Both the position numbers and the translations under genes were made by a program. The notes beneath the pieces are model-generated. The model was not told where the DNA came from. It saw nothing but the letters and a program-made list of their open reading frames with translations, and did no database searches. Positions 54,801 through 64,000 of a stretch of 64,000 nt of DNA are shown piece after piece (position 1 is the stretch's first letter; each line of letters begins with the position of its first letter). Source of the stretch: Drosophila pseudoobscura (lineage: Eukaryota > Arthropoda > Insecta > Diptera > Drosophilidae); assembly GCF_009870125.1 (NCBI RefSeq), contig NC_046680.1, positions 6,634,001 through 6,698,000 on the forward strand, given 5' to 3'.

Positions 54801-57800
54801 GAAGAAGAGACAGAACACCTTGCGATTTGATAAAAGATGATCACACAGAATGACTGTCTATGAGAATTTCCTCTCGCTCTCTTTCATTTCATAAGAATAT
54901 AGAATTCAAATTTAAATTTATTCAACAACTAGCGAGCACATTATACAATTCATCCGAAAGCACGCCAACGGAATTATTTGAATTTTGTGGCATGCCAAAA
55001 AGTGAATTTATTTAATTTCTTTTTAAATCAAGCATTTATATTTTAGGCAGTAAGTCGAAGACATACGTGTGTCATCACAGCATTAAGCATGTTCATACAT
55101 ACATATGTATAGTGTGGATTAACTATACTATGTGGGTACGAGAACATGTGCAGCAGGTAATGTAATTCTGAATCGGACACAGACAACGCGACCCGACCGT
55201 GACATTGAAGTCCGCATATAGAAAGCAAAGCAAAAAGGCATTTCATTCGTCGCTCGAGAAGCGAATTCCCCCAATGCTATAAATTTTACTTTTTCGTACT
55301 ATGCCAGGCATTCGCCAATGGGCGGGAATCCGATTTATCTAGAATCGAGATGCTCTGAGTATCGACGGGCTCTCTTTTATTTTTTGTGGGGAAGACGAGA
55401 CGTCACCGGTTACCGGAACAATGGCCACGAGCCCCCGCCGTGATCGCTGGCGCTCTGATGACCGAATCTCAGAATACGTTTCCGCGTTGACGGGTGGGTC
55501 TGACGGACGGGCGGCCAAGAGAAGGCGTTGCCCAAACAGACTGGCGCAAGGCGAGCCAAGGAATGTTTGCCCCTGACAAAGACAAAGTTTGCCGGGAGCT
55601 TTTCATGGGCAATTCGAAAGAACGTGGTCACTGGCCACTGACCACGTACCACATGCCATCGGTGTTCCAAACGATTCGGCGGCTAGCACTGACCACGCCA
55701 AATTGTGGGTCGTGTCTCGTTACCAGCTGTTGCCATCTGACGGGGATGTGGGTTGTGGGTTGTGGGATATTTTGGCCCATTGCCAAATCAAAAATGCCGG
55801 CAAAATGATAAATGCCATCGCACCCTTCATGCCTGCCCCAGCGAAAAGACTGAAAACCCTTTGGGAATTTCCCATTTACTCATCGATTTAACCCATAAAG
55901 TGTGCAACATGTAGCAAAGGTCTTTTATCCCTATCGCTAACCCAGTTTATTGGGGATCCTTGGAGCCGTTTGTCTGCGTTCAGGCAGCACACGCCAGAGA
56001 AAGTCATGACCAAACGAATGAACAATGTCAATGGCAGATGCTGAAGTCCGAGAAGAGCAAGAACCCTCTCAGAGATCAGTTCGTGTGCCCCACATCAAAA
56101 TATATGTGGACATGATTTTTTAAATAAAATTCGCTTTTTTCAAGCCTTGGTATCGGAAATGAACTGAAATTGCGCCGCAAGCAGAAAAAGAAAATCGGTC
56201 TCTCGCTATAAATATTGCCACGGTCCGTAGCCAGTCTATAATTGTACGAATTATATAAATATTTGAACGGCAATAGCATTTGCACGGATTTATGTGTGTG
56301 CCTCCCAGCGACTGTGTACTCTTTGTACTGGCATTTGTCGCCGGGGGATATGGATATATAGATCAAGTTTAATTTAATGCCAAAGATAAACGATAGAACG
56401 CTTACAGCAATCCAAAGGAACAGAATCGACGAAGTGGGAATTCCCTAACCTGGAAAGACGAACCGCACTTACATTTATGTCCACGAACAGGTTATCCAAG
56501 GGCATGTACCCCCTAACCGAAGTTCAATCAAACTCTTTCCACAAATGTGTCAAGAAATGAAAACAAAATGCGATGCGATGCGATGCGAAGTGTGAATTGC
56601 TAATTCGTGATGTTTCCAAAGCAAAACAATTGGAAGGCAGCCACTGGTTCGGGGATAGCAGAATGCCGTATACCCTATGTACTGTATCTACTCGTATCGG
56701 GTCTTGGCAGTCCCTTTTTATGCAGAGAAAGTCTCAGAGTTGATTGCTTGATTGCCACCAATCTGAGGAAATGAAAGTGCAATGACTCACTCACTGGTCA
56801 TGCCATCAAAGATTGAAGGGGAATCACCCACCAGTAATGACAAGTTCAGTTTTAACGAGCCCCTTGTATGGGGTATTCCCATATAATTGCCATACAATTT
56901 ATAAATATTAAACGAATAGTTATTCTGCTAACCAATTTGGTGGGAATTTCAAGCTATAGCACACAGCATCATAGCCCTACGAAAAAGAGTATCTGGCTCG
57001 AAATACACGAATAATCGGAGCTAAGTATGGGTATTATTTGCAGAGAGTCAGACCACAAAAAGTAAACAATATTGTTATTCTTTTCAATTGCGTCAATGGG
57101 CAGATATCTTGGGCTAGGGCGGGGTGTAGGTAGACAACAAGTATTTGCCTGTCTTACTTGGCCCTGTCCGTCCGTCCGTCTGTGTGTTCATGGTCCGGTC
57201 TGATGTCTGGCCCACGCCAACACTGGAGGCAACAAATTGCATCGATCATAATCAGCTATAGGATCAGTAAACAGATCAGTGTGGCTCAGGCGTTACTCGC
57301 TTTCGGTTTCTTCCGGACGAACGGACGCTGAATACGTATTGTTTCTGTTGATTGTTTACTCTCAGTCGATTTAACGACACAAACTGAGAACTGTTAGCCC
57401 GGCAACAATGTTGGGAGAGGGCAGAGGGGTACGCTCTTTGAAGTGGATCTCCATCCTCAGATTTATTTCTGGGAAATGAGTTCTTGCCAATCAGCAGGAA
57501 TATTACGGGCATTATAAACAGCCGTCGCAGGTGAGAACCATAATTCAATCGAATAATAGTGGAATGTTTTCTCAGGCATTCGGACGATACAAGTGTTCCA
57601 TTGCGCGTTGGCTTTACAGAATTTCCCCAATTGCGTTCTAATTTCGCCCGTCTCTCGGCAGAAGGATTCGAAAGAGCTACAGTTACCGTTTCCAGAATGT
57701 GTGGCACCACATATGTACATATGTTTGTATGTATGGTATGCACAATACATACCCGTAAATATCACTAAAAATTAAATATATTTTCTGTGAAATTTCTGCC

Positions 57801-60046
57801 GTAGCGTGACTAATGTCGTAGGTGACGTGACGTCGAGGGACCTCCGGTCCCCAGATTGGTTCGCCCATGGATGTATGAATTATTAATAGGACAAAAATGT
57901 GTGTGGATTCAAAATTCTTTGCAATTATTTCGATTCCCCCTCTCCCTCTCTCAACAGAGAGTCAAATCAATTAAATTTGATATAATTTGCCAACTGTTTT
58001 GGTTTTGTGGTTACAAAACAATTTCTATACGAAATACATACTTGAGTTTTGAAATATGAAAGCCCATTGTAGCGTTGCTCTGCCCGGCATAATCCACATA
58101 ATTCCCCTTACTTTTTTGGTTCTGGGCCAAGTTTTCCCTCTGCCAGAGACGCTCTAAAGTTCAAGGACGCCTCCAGTCGAGGATGGCAGCAGCAACAACC
58201 GAATAATGGAGGATGTAGTTTCTGGGGAAATCAAATCTCATTTGCATAGATAGAAGCTTTGGCATGAGTCTAAGTTTAAGCTATTATCACGAACGAAGGT
58301 CGTCATCATCGAATAATCAATATTTACTCTTGCTATAATTAATGCAGGCCAGGGGCCGGGCTTTTCCGCCAGAGGAAATTTATTGGAAAAGCGAAATATG
58401 TAGCAGCCGAGCAGCAGAGCAGCGGAGGCTATCTTATCACTCGACACTCGGCGGCGGACTGGGCCGGGCTGCCATAAATAATCTGAACGAACAAAATGAA
58501 TTGCCTGGAAGGCGATTTTCGCTGCCCGGGTGCTATTCCGATTTATGACATTCGCCAACTTATTTGCTAATTAATTATCAATTTTATATGACAGCCAGAG
58601 ACTTGAGATTGCGGGGGGATAACCAATTAGTCGAGGAAATACATAATATTGTTGAAGTTTCGACCTAAACTTCGGAATTGTCGAGTGCTGTGCACTAGAT
58701 GGCACATGGAGCGCCCCAAACGGAAAGCTGAACCCCCAATCTGCGACTTGGTTCCATTTTCAATTGCCTCTCATCGGGTTGCATAGCTTTGCTTGATATG
58801 ATGTGCTAATTGCCGATACATCTACGACCCTACCAGAGCTGCCACAATCAGACACTGGCACGTGGCACGTGGCACTTTGGAATCAATATACCGTGGACCT
58901 TGACTTGATTGTGATTCTCTTTGGATCGGTTTTGTTTTGCTTCTGTCTGTTTTTTCCGGTTAAGGGAACAACAGTCGTGCAAAACAAGAGCAGACCCACC
59001 ACAGCGACAGGAGGATTACAAGTTTAAGCAGGAATACTCTGACATTAACGGGTTGCGACCTGAAGAGACCACAGACTCGCCCTAAAAGTTCGACAATCGA
59101 TGGGACATGGAAAGACACACAAGTTTACACAAGTTTTTGTTATTTATTTGTTATGAGGTTTGATAAAACCACTTTCTTCTTATCCGTGTTCAATTAATGC
59201 CCAACAATGAAAACCAAAAGCCGACAAAGTTCTAGCCTAAAATGCCAGTCTGATATTCCCGGGAAAACAAAATAATAATACAATACAAATAGAACTAAAA
59301 ACAAATCAACTGACACAGTCCCCAAAAATTACCTTTACATTCAGTTAGCTTTCATACAGGAGGGTGGAATAAGTAGGATGGGACGGGACGGGATGGGATG
59401 GGGAGAATATTTGAGGGATCGAGCTGCTTGCCTGCCCATTAAAATCGATATTTGTAGTAAGCTTTCATACGGAGATGGGGAACTAGTTTTCACACAGGAT
59501 CTATAAACCAGTATAGTGCCCATTCTGCGTACCCTGCATGTCATACAGTGCCGCTCAACTGAATATGTTCAACAATTTTCATAAGTCAAACCGCTATATC
59601 TTTTTAACCAACATATGTATGTATGTACATTCAATTCAGTTAACTTCGATAGATAGAGTGATCTTTGCACTCAGTAGTTTTGGGATTCAATTCGATCTCT
59701 TCAAGGATGTGGGATGTGGGATGGGATCGATATGTGGGCTGTGGGATCGTTCTGCTTACCTACACTTTTGTTTTCGCTTACAAAATTCGAGTAGTTGTGC
59801 TTAAGGGCTACCATACGATGTAAACAAGTTCTACGATAGAAATCTTGGATTGCAATATGTGTTTTTGTGTTTGTGTGTGGGGAAGGTTTGGTGTGGTGTG
59901 CTATATACTAGTACGACAACTAATTTGGATAGTACAAAAATATATATATATGTATATGTATATATACGTATAGGCATATGCATAATCTATATGGTCTAGA
60001 GGCCGAGCAGACATTCGGACATGCCTACTGCGGCATACTCCGCGGG
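48828..60046. other. 11 kb region without a supported gene
   Basis: I read both strands and found no ORF with a recognisable protein. Short GA/CA-rich tracts lie at 50040-50065 and 50880-51070. GAGAG/CTCTCGCTC elements at 51160-51410 look like a promoter and could be a distal IP6K start. A CGATCG/CGATCGG-rich cluster lies at 52622-52660. Two TTCGATTAATnATCGAT elements lie at about 54668 and 54772, a GCGAT repeat at 56571-56590, and GGGAY-type pentamer repeats at 59375-59400 and 59705-59730. A minus-strand AATAAA (TTTATT at 59143-59148) may serve the zinc-finger gene with a long UTR. The region may be distal IP6K introns and regulatory DNA. Confidence 0.4.
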
Positions 60047-62590
60047 CTACGCCTGCGTCACAAAATAAACCTCGCCGGAGGATCCGACGACGACAGCATG
60101 TGTGTCCCCGGGGGCGCTGGTGCCGAGGCCCCCGGGGGCAGCGGCAATCATGTTGGACATGTCGGTGCCATTGCTAACGATGCTGACAGCGCCACTGAAG
60201 GCGGCATTGCTATTGCTGGTGGCGTCGCTTATCTGCGCCTCGCTGTGGTCCGTGCTCTCCACGTGCTGCTGGAGTCCGTCGATGCTGTCGTAGAGGGTGG
60301 AGCACTCCCCGCACTTGTAGAAGGGATCGATCACGTCGGGATGTTTGCGCTCCACGTGCCAGCGCAGGTTGGCGGCCGACGAGAAGTTCTTGCGGCAGTT
60401 GGAGACGCCGCAGCAGTAGGCCCGCTGTTGGTGCGTCTGCCGGTGCCGGTAGAGGATGGCCTTCGACTTGAACGTGCGATTGCAGATGGTGCAGATGGGG
60501 GTGTTGGTCTCGGCGTCGTGGGTCTTCATGTGCATGCGCAGCATGCCAGGACCCTTGAAGCTTTTCAGGCAGATCTGGCACTGCGGCTGCTTCTTGCAGT
60601 TGGCCCGAATCCAGTTGGTGTGCGAGTGCATGTGGTTCTGCAGTCCCTTGAACTGCCGGAACTCCGTGCTGCACAGGTGGCAGACGTACCGCCCCGAGCC
60701 CAGCGGGGAGGTGTGCTGTTTGATGAACTCCGTCACGAGATTGGCGTCGATTTCGTAGTTGTCGTCCGCCCCGGCAGCAGCTATGACGCTGGCAGTCTGG
60801 ACCAGCTGTCGGGAATTGGCAGCCGCCAGCTTGCTGCTGATGGCAGGCGGACTGCTCTGATGATTGCACAGCTCCAATGTGACGGCGGTTGCCGATGTGG
60901 ATGTCGACGTGGACTGGTTACCTCGCTTGGCCCGCTTGGGCGTGGGACTGGGGGAGCTGACGCTCAGGGTGGGGGTGCCCATGTTGTCGTCTGTCGTCGC
61001 CTGACTGAACTCGACCACGGCATTCTCCAGAGATATGCTTTGCAGCTCCATCCCCTCCATGTCGTCCTGATGGTGCTGGTGCAGCTCTACGTCATCCGCA
61101 TCCATAAAGGCTTGCTCCATGTCCGCACTGGCCTCGCCGTCTGCTGGTTCCAGGAAGGGTTGCTCGAGGTCCCCAGTGGTCTCGCCGTCTGGTGGCTCCA
61201 TGATGGCGTAGTGCAGCTCATCGTCCATATCTCCGCTCAGATTATGCTGGTCCGCGTCGTCTGTGATGTATTCACAGTCGGGTGTTATGGTCTCGTCGGC
61301 CTCATCCATCAGATCCTCTTCCTCCAGCTGGATTTCCTCTATGATAAATCTGTCCTCATCATCCTCGGTCTTCAAGTCGCTGTCTTCCAGCTGCTGCTGA
61401 TCCAATTCATCGAAGTATTCGGGCTCCTGGCCTTCACTTTGGGTCAGGTCGTCGTCCATTAATACCTGATGCTGGTGATCCTTCAGGAATTCCTGGTGCT
61501 GGTCTTCATCCAGGACGATCGTCTCGAACGATTGACCCTTGCTATCGAGGCTTTCATAGACCTCTTCGAATTCCTCGTCTTCCACATCGCAGCCGTCGTC
61601 CAGGAGATGCACGTCGGCATCTGCCAGGGAGCCGGTTCCGTTGCCCATGTTCACCGGGGATGTGGTTGTGGTCACTGTTGTCACGCCCGTGGGCGCCATA
61701 CTCCTCTGCGGCACCAACTGGACTAGCTGCAGCGTCTGCGTGCCGTTCGGCTGCTGGACTATCTGGAGGGTCTGTCCGTTGGGCGCCTGGAGGAGCTGTG
61801 GCAGGAACTGTGCTTGCTGGGCGCCCCCATTTCCGTTTGTCGTTCCGTGCGGCGCAGTGCTGATGATCTGCGCCAGCTGTGGGGCCACGATCTGGGCAGT
61901 TGTGATAAATTGACCATTGGGCAGCAGAATTTGCTGGGGCATCGTCCCGGCGGTTGTGGTCGAGAGCAGGTTGTGGGTGGGGGCTTGCTGGAGAGTTGGC
62001 AGTTGAATTTGCTGAAGTTGCTGCTGCAGCGTGGCTTGCTGTGGCGGTGGCGGGGCTGGTGCTGGCTCTGGCATGAGCTGCAGCTGGGCAGGAGGCGACG
62101 CTGCGGCTGACTCCAGGTGCCGCAGCTTGATCTGGCGCGACCCTTTCTTCAGCAATGGCTTCAGCTTGGGCTTGCTTTGGATGTGCTGTTGCTGGGCCAT
62201 TTGCTGCTGGAACTGCTCCTCCAGTTGCTGCTGCTTGAGCTGCTTCTGCAGGAGCTTCTGCTGCTTGCGTTCCTGCTGCTGCTGGTGCTTCGCATTGGCC
62301 GACGACTGCTCCTCCATCGCCATGCGCACTGTGAGGCCTGTGATGTACTCGCGCAGCTCCTTGTCGCTGCGCTCGACGAGCGTCTTGAAGGCGTGATTCC
62401 GACTCACAGAGTGGACGCACTGAACACAGATCTTGTCGGGCCAGCCCTCGGTGGGCACTATTCGCACGCTGGTGCAGTCCATCAGCATCTCCGGCACCTT
62501 CTCGCTGAAGAGTGGACGCATTTCCTTTCGCTCAGATATGCAAAGGCGACAGATTTTGTCCAACTCCAGGGCTTTCTTGCGGTCCATCAT
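60047..62590 (-). CDS. ZAD and C2H2 zinc-finger transcription factor (847 aa)
   Basis: A single ORF from an ATG pair at 62590 (MMDRKKALELDKICRLCISE). The zinc-associated domain (ZAD) occupies residues about 12-90 with its four cysteines C14, C17, C55 and C58; ZADs mediate dimerisation and are expanded in insects. Residues 95-320 are Gln-rich with coiled-coil-like QQ repeats, and residues 350-520 are strongly acidic. Five C2H2 fingers follow near the C-terminus: YVCHLCSTEF, QCQICLKSF, ICTICNRTF, YCCGVSNCRKNF and YKCGECSTLY, the last with an H-x4-H-like end (HVESTDH). It is a nuclear DNA-binding regulator. From memory CG10321 of D. melanogaster is a candidate orthologue, unverified. Confidence 0.93.
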   Translation of the reverse strand: MMDRKKALELDKICRLCISERKEMRPLFSEKVPEMLMDCTSVRIVPTEGWPDKICVQCVHSVSRNHAFKTLVERSDKELREYITGLTVRMAMEEQSSANAKHQQQQERKQQKLLQKQLKQQQLEEQFQQQMAQQQHIQSKPKLKPLLKKGSRQIKLRHLESAAASPPAQLQLMPEPAPAPPPPQQATLQQQLQQIQLPTLQQAPTHNLLSTTTAGTMPQQILLPNGQFITTAQIVAPQLAQIISTAPHGTTNGNGGAQQAQFLPQLLQAPNGQTLQIVQQPNGTQTLQLVQLVPQRSMAPTGVTTVTTTTSPVNMGNGTGSLADADVHLLDDGCDVEDEEFEEVYESLDSKGQSFETIVLDEDQHQEFLKDHQHQVLMDDDLTQSEGQEPEYFDELDQQQLEDSDLKTEDDEDRFIIEEIQLEEEDLMDEADETITPDCEYITDDADQHNLSGDMDDELHYAIMEPPDGETTGDLEQPFLEPADGEASADMEQAFMDADDVELHQHHQDDMEGMELQSISLENAVVEFSQATTDDNMGTPTLSVSSPSPTPKRAKRGNQSTSTSTSATAVTLELCNHQSSPPAISSKLAAANSRQLVQTASVIAAAGADDNYEIDANLVTEFIKQHTSPLGSGRYVCHLCSTEFRQFKGLQNHMHSHTNWIRANCKKQPQCQICLKSFKGPGMLRMHMKTHDAETNTPICTICNRTFKSKAILYRHRQTHQQRAYCCGVSNCRKNFSSAANLRWHVERKHPDVIDPFYKCGECSTLYDSIDGLQQHVESTDHSEAQISDATSNSNAAFSGAVSIVSNGTDMSNMIAAAPGGLGTSAPGDTHAVVVGSSGEVYFVTQA

Positions 62591-64000
62591 TGATTAAGCG
62601 ATTGAGTGTTCAGTAGGATTCTGCAAAAAAAGATCCATGTGAAAAAAAGGCCTACAAGTTGTGCTAATCTTGAAAAAGTAGCACCGAGTACGGGTGCGCC
62701 GAGTGTGCCAGCCCAATCGCTTTCGTATTGTCCCTGGTCATTGTTATTGTCTGTACGCCTGTTTCCGCGCCAAATTTCATTAATTAAAAATGTAATCAAT
62801 GGTCAGCTGCGAAATCAGCCTGCCGCTGTTAGGCAGCTGTTAGGAAACAACAGCACTGTTGAGAGCCGTTTCCTACTGGTCTGGTAGCCCTGCGGCCGCA
62901 ACTGGGGCGAGACAGAGACAGCCATACTGTTATACACAATTTACCATCTTGGTGTTGGTGTGAGCGAAAAATCCTATTTTCAGGCACAAAAGCGAAACAA
63001 ATACATAATCTTTGGTTTTGGGGCCCGAATTCAAGAAATATCAAGCAGCGCTTTCATTCACCTGCTCCCGTACTCGATGCACACTTCACTGGAGATTTAC
63101 ACACGCGTAAATTGCTGTTCTTATGCACTTACCTGCGTTGTATTTATATAATTTGCGTAGCTCGCACCACATTCAATATAAAAATTCCTCAAATATGGCC
63201 GCGTCACACAATTTCTGCATTAAGTTCACACATTTCTGTTTGTTTGTCTTTTTTGCACGCACAACACACCGATTTAAAAGAATGCCACACCAGAGGGTTA
63301 TTCTGGGGCAAGTTAATCAAACAACTAGATATCCAGGCAGGTATGGAATTTATACAAATTTAATGAATGAATTTCCTATTTCCCCAATCGCGGTGAAGGA
63401 GCTGTAAATGTCTCTGCGTTTGTCTTTCTCTGTGTGTGAGTGAGACGATAGGCGTGTTTGATTGCAGCGTTGCCAACTTGCTGATATAAAAAAGCACTAG
63501 CGGTAATATACCACTACACTTCAAGTAAAGGCAGTGAGATGAGACAGGTATAAAAACCAGCATGAAAAAAACGTTGAGCGAGAACAATACATATACATAT
63601 GCTATTTTTAGATTTGTGGTCGATCTGGAATAATAAGTTGGTTAATCGGAATCGCACAAACTTATTGTTGTGTCGTGTTTTTTCAGACTAGATTGGTCTT
63701 GAAGTGCAGTGGCATACGACCAAAATTGCCGGTCAAAATATTATATTTTGTGTAATTGAAAAACATTTCGTTTACCTTTCTTGCAATCCAAAAGCGGATC
63801 CCATGCCTTCTTCACATTTGAGTTTCACCTGCCAATACAACTCACTCGAAAATTCGCGTTTTATTCACCGACCACGTAACACTCCTCTCCTCACTCACTC
63901 CCAGCAGCACAAATACAGTTAAATTATGATTGGAAAGGGAGGAATCTAGAGCAAAGGATTTGGCAGCTGGGTTGCCAACTCGTTCGATTCAAGTGACATT
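62591..64000. other. Upstream region of the ZAD zinc-finger gene
   Basis: It includes the leader and promoter of the minus-strand zinc-finger gene and flanking DNA. I see no supported gene. A GATATAAAAAAG stretch near 63481 is AT-rich without a clear initiator. Confidence 0.4.

Noticed and set aside
59978-61462. 494-codon plus-strand open frame antisense to the ZAD zinc-finger gene
   Set aside because: It mirrors the zinc-finger coding sequence, whose ZAD and five C2H2 motifs prove the minus strand is real.
1-64000. tRNA, rRNA, snRNA genes or CRISPR arrays
   Set aside because: I scanned for B-box-like GGTTCRANNCC, clover-leaf segments and regularly spaced repeats and found none; CRISPR is not expected in an animal genome.

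Overview
This window is eukaryotic, and almost certainly from the genus Drosophila. Genes have short 50-80 nt GT-AG introns, TATCGATA (DRE) and other fly-type core-promoter motifs, and compact gene spacing. The gene set is insect: washout, Tim10, Tbp, eIF3k, stum, NC2alpha, Cmc4, PIG-M, Rae1, ND-B12, IP6K and a ZAD zinc-finger gene. From memory these genes sit near one another on the D. melanogaster second-chromosome right arm. The exact species cannot be read from the sequence; nothing here needs it to be melanogaster.

Layout. 1-8.5 kb is a dense housekeeping block: partial LTO1 (-), wash (-), a hidden two-exon 63-aa membrane peptide followed 53 nt later by Tim10 (+), a leucine-rich-repeat gene (-) with a damaged-looking splice donor, a TATA-driven small secreted peptide (+), Tbp (+) and eIF3k (-). 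8.9-16.9 kb is nine coding exons of stum (-), including a GC-AG intron. 21.2-22.4 kb is NC2alpha (-). 22.4-26.5 kb is the most unusual region. It holds a hAT-like element with 9-bp flanking repeats in the NC2alpha leader, a Motif 1/Motif 6 promoter, a 2.7 kb near-perfect inverted repeat whose arms carry the same spliced gene fragment (a hairpin-RNA candidate), and a second hAT-like terminus 72 bp before Cmc4. 26.5-28.8 kb holds four same-strand ORFs packed like an operon: Cmc4, an 88-aa membrane protein, an NDUFAF8-like protein and PIG-M. The first stop and second start overlap as TAATG once a 55-nt intron is removed.

28.9-30.9 kb holds two unrecognised, fast-evolving relatives (-) with a decayed copy between them. 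A 199-aa protein with beta-helix-like repeats lies at 33.2 kb (+), Rae1 at 36 kb (+) with a 77-bp duplicate of its leader 828 bp upstream, and ND-B12 at 37.2-37.6 kb (-). IP6K (-) covers 38.9-46 kb and hosts an intronless VASt-domain gene (+) inside one intron. A dead Tc1-like transposon lies at 47.3-48.8 kb. 49-60 kb shows no gene I can support. 60-62.6 kb is a ZAD/C2H2 zinc-finger gene (-).

Functionally, several neighbours are mitochondrial: Tim10, Cmc4, the NDUFAF8-like protein, ND-B12, and possibly two small membrane peptides. Tbp and its repressor subunit NC2alpha lie 14 kb apart.
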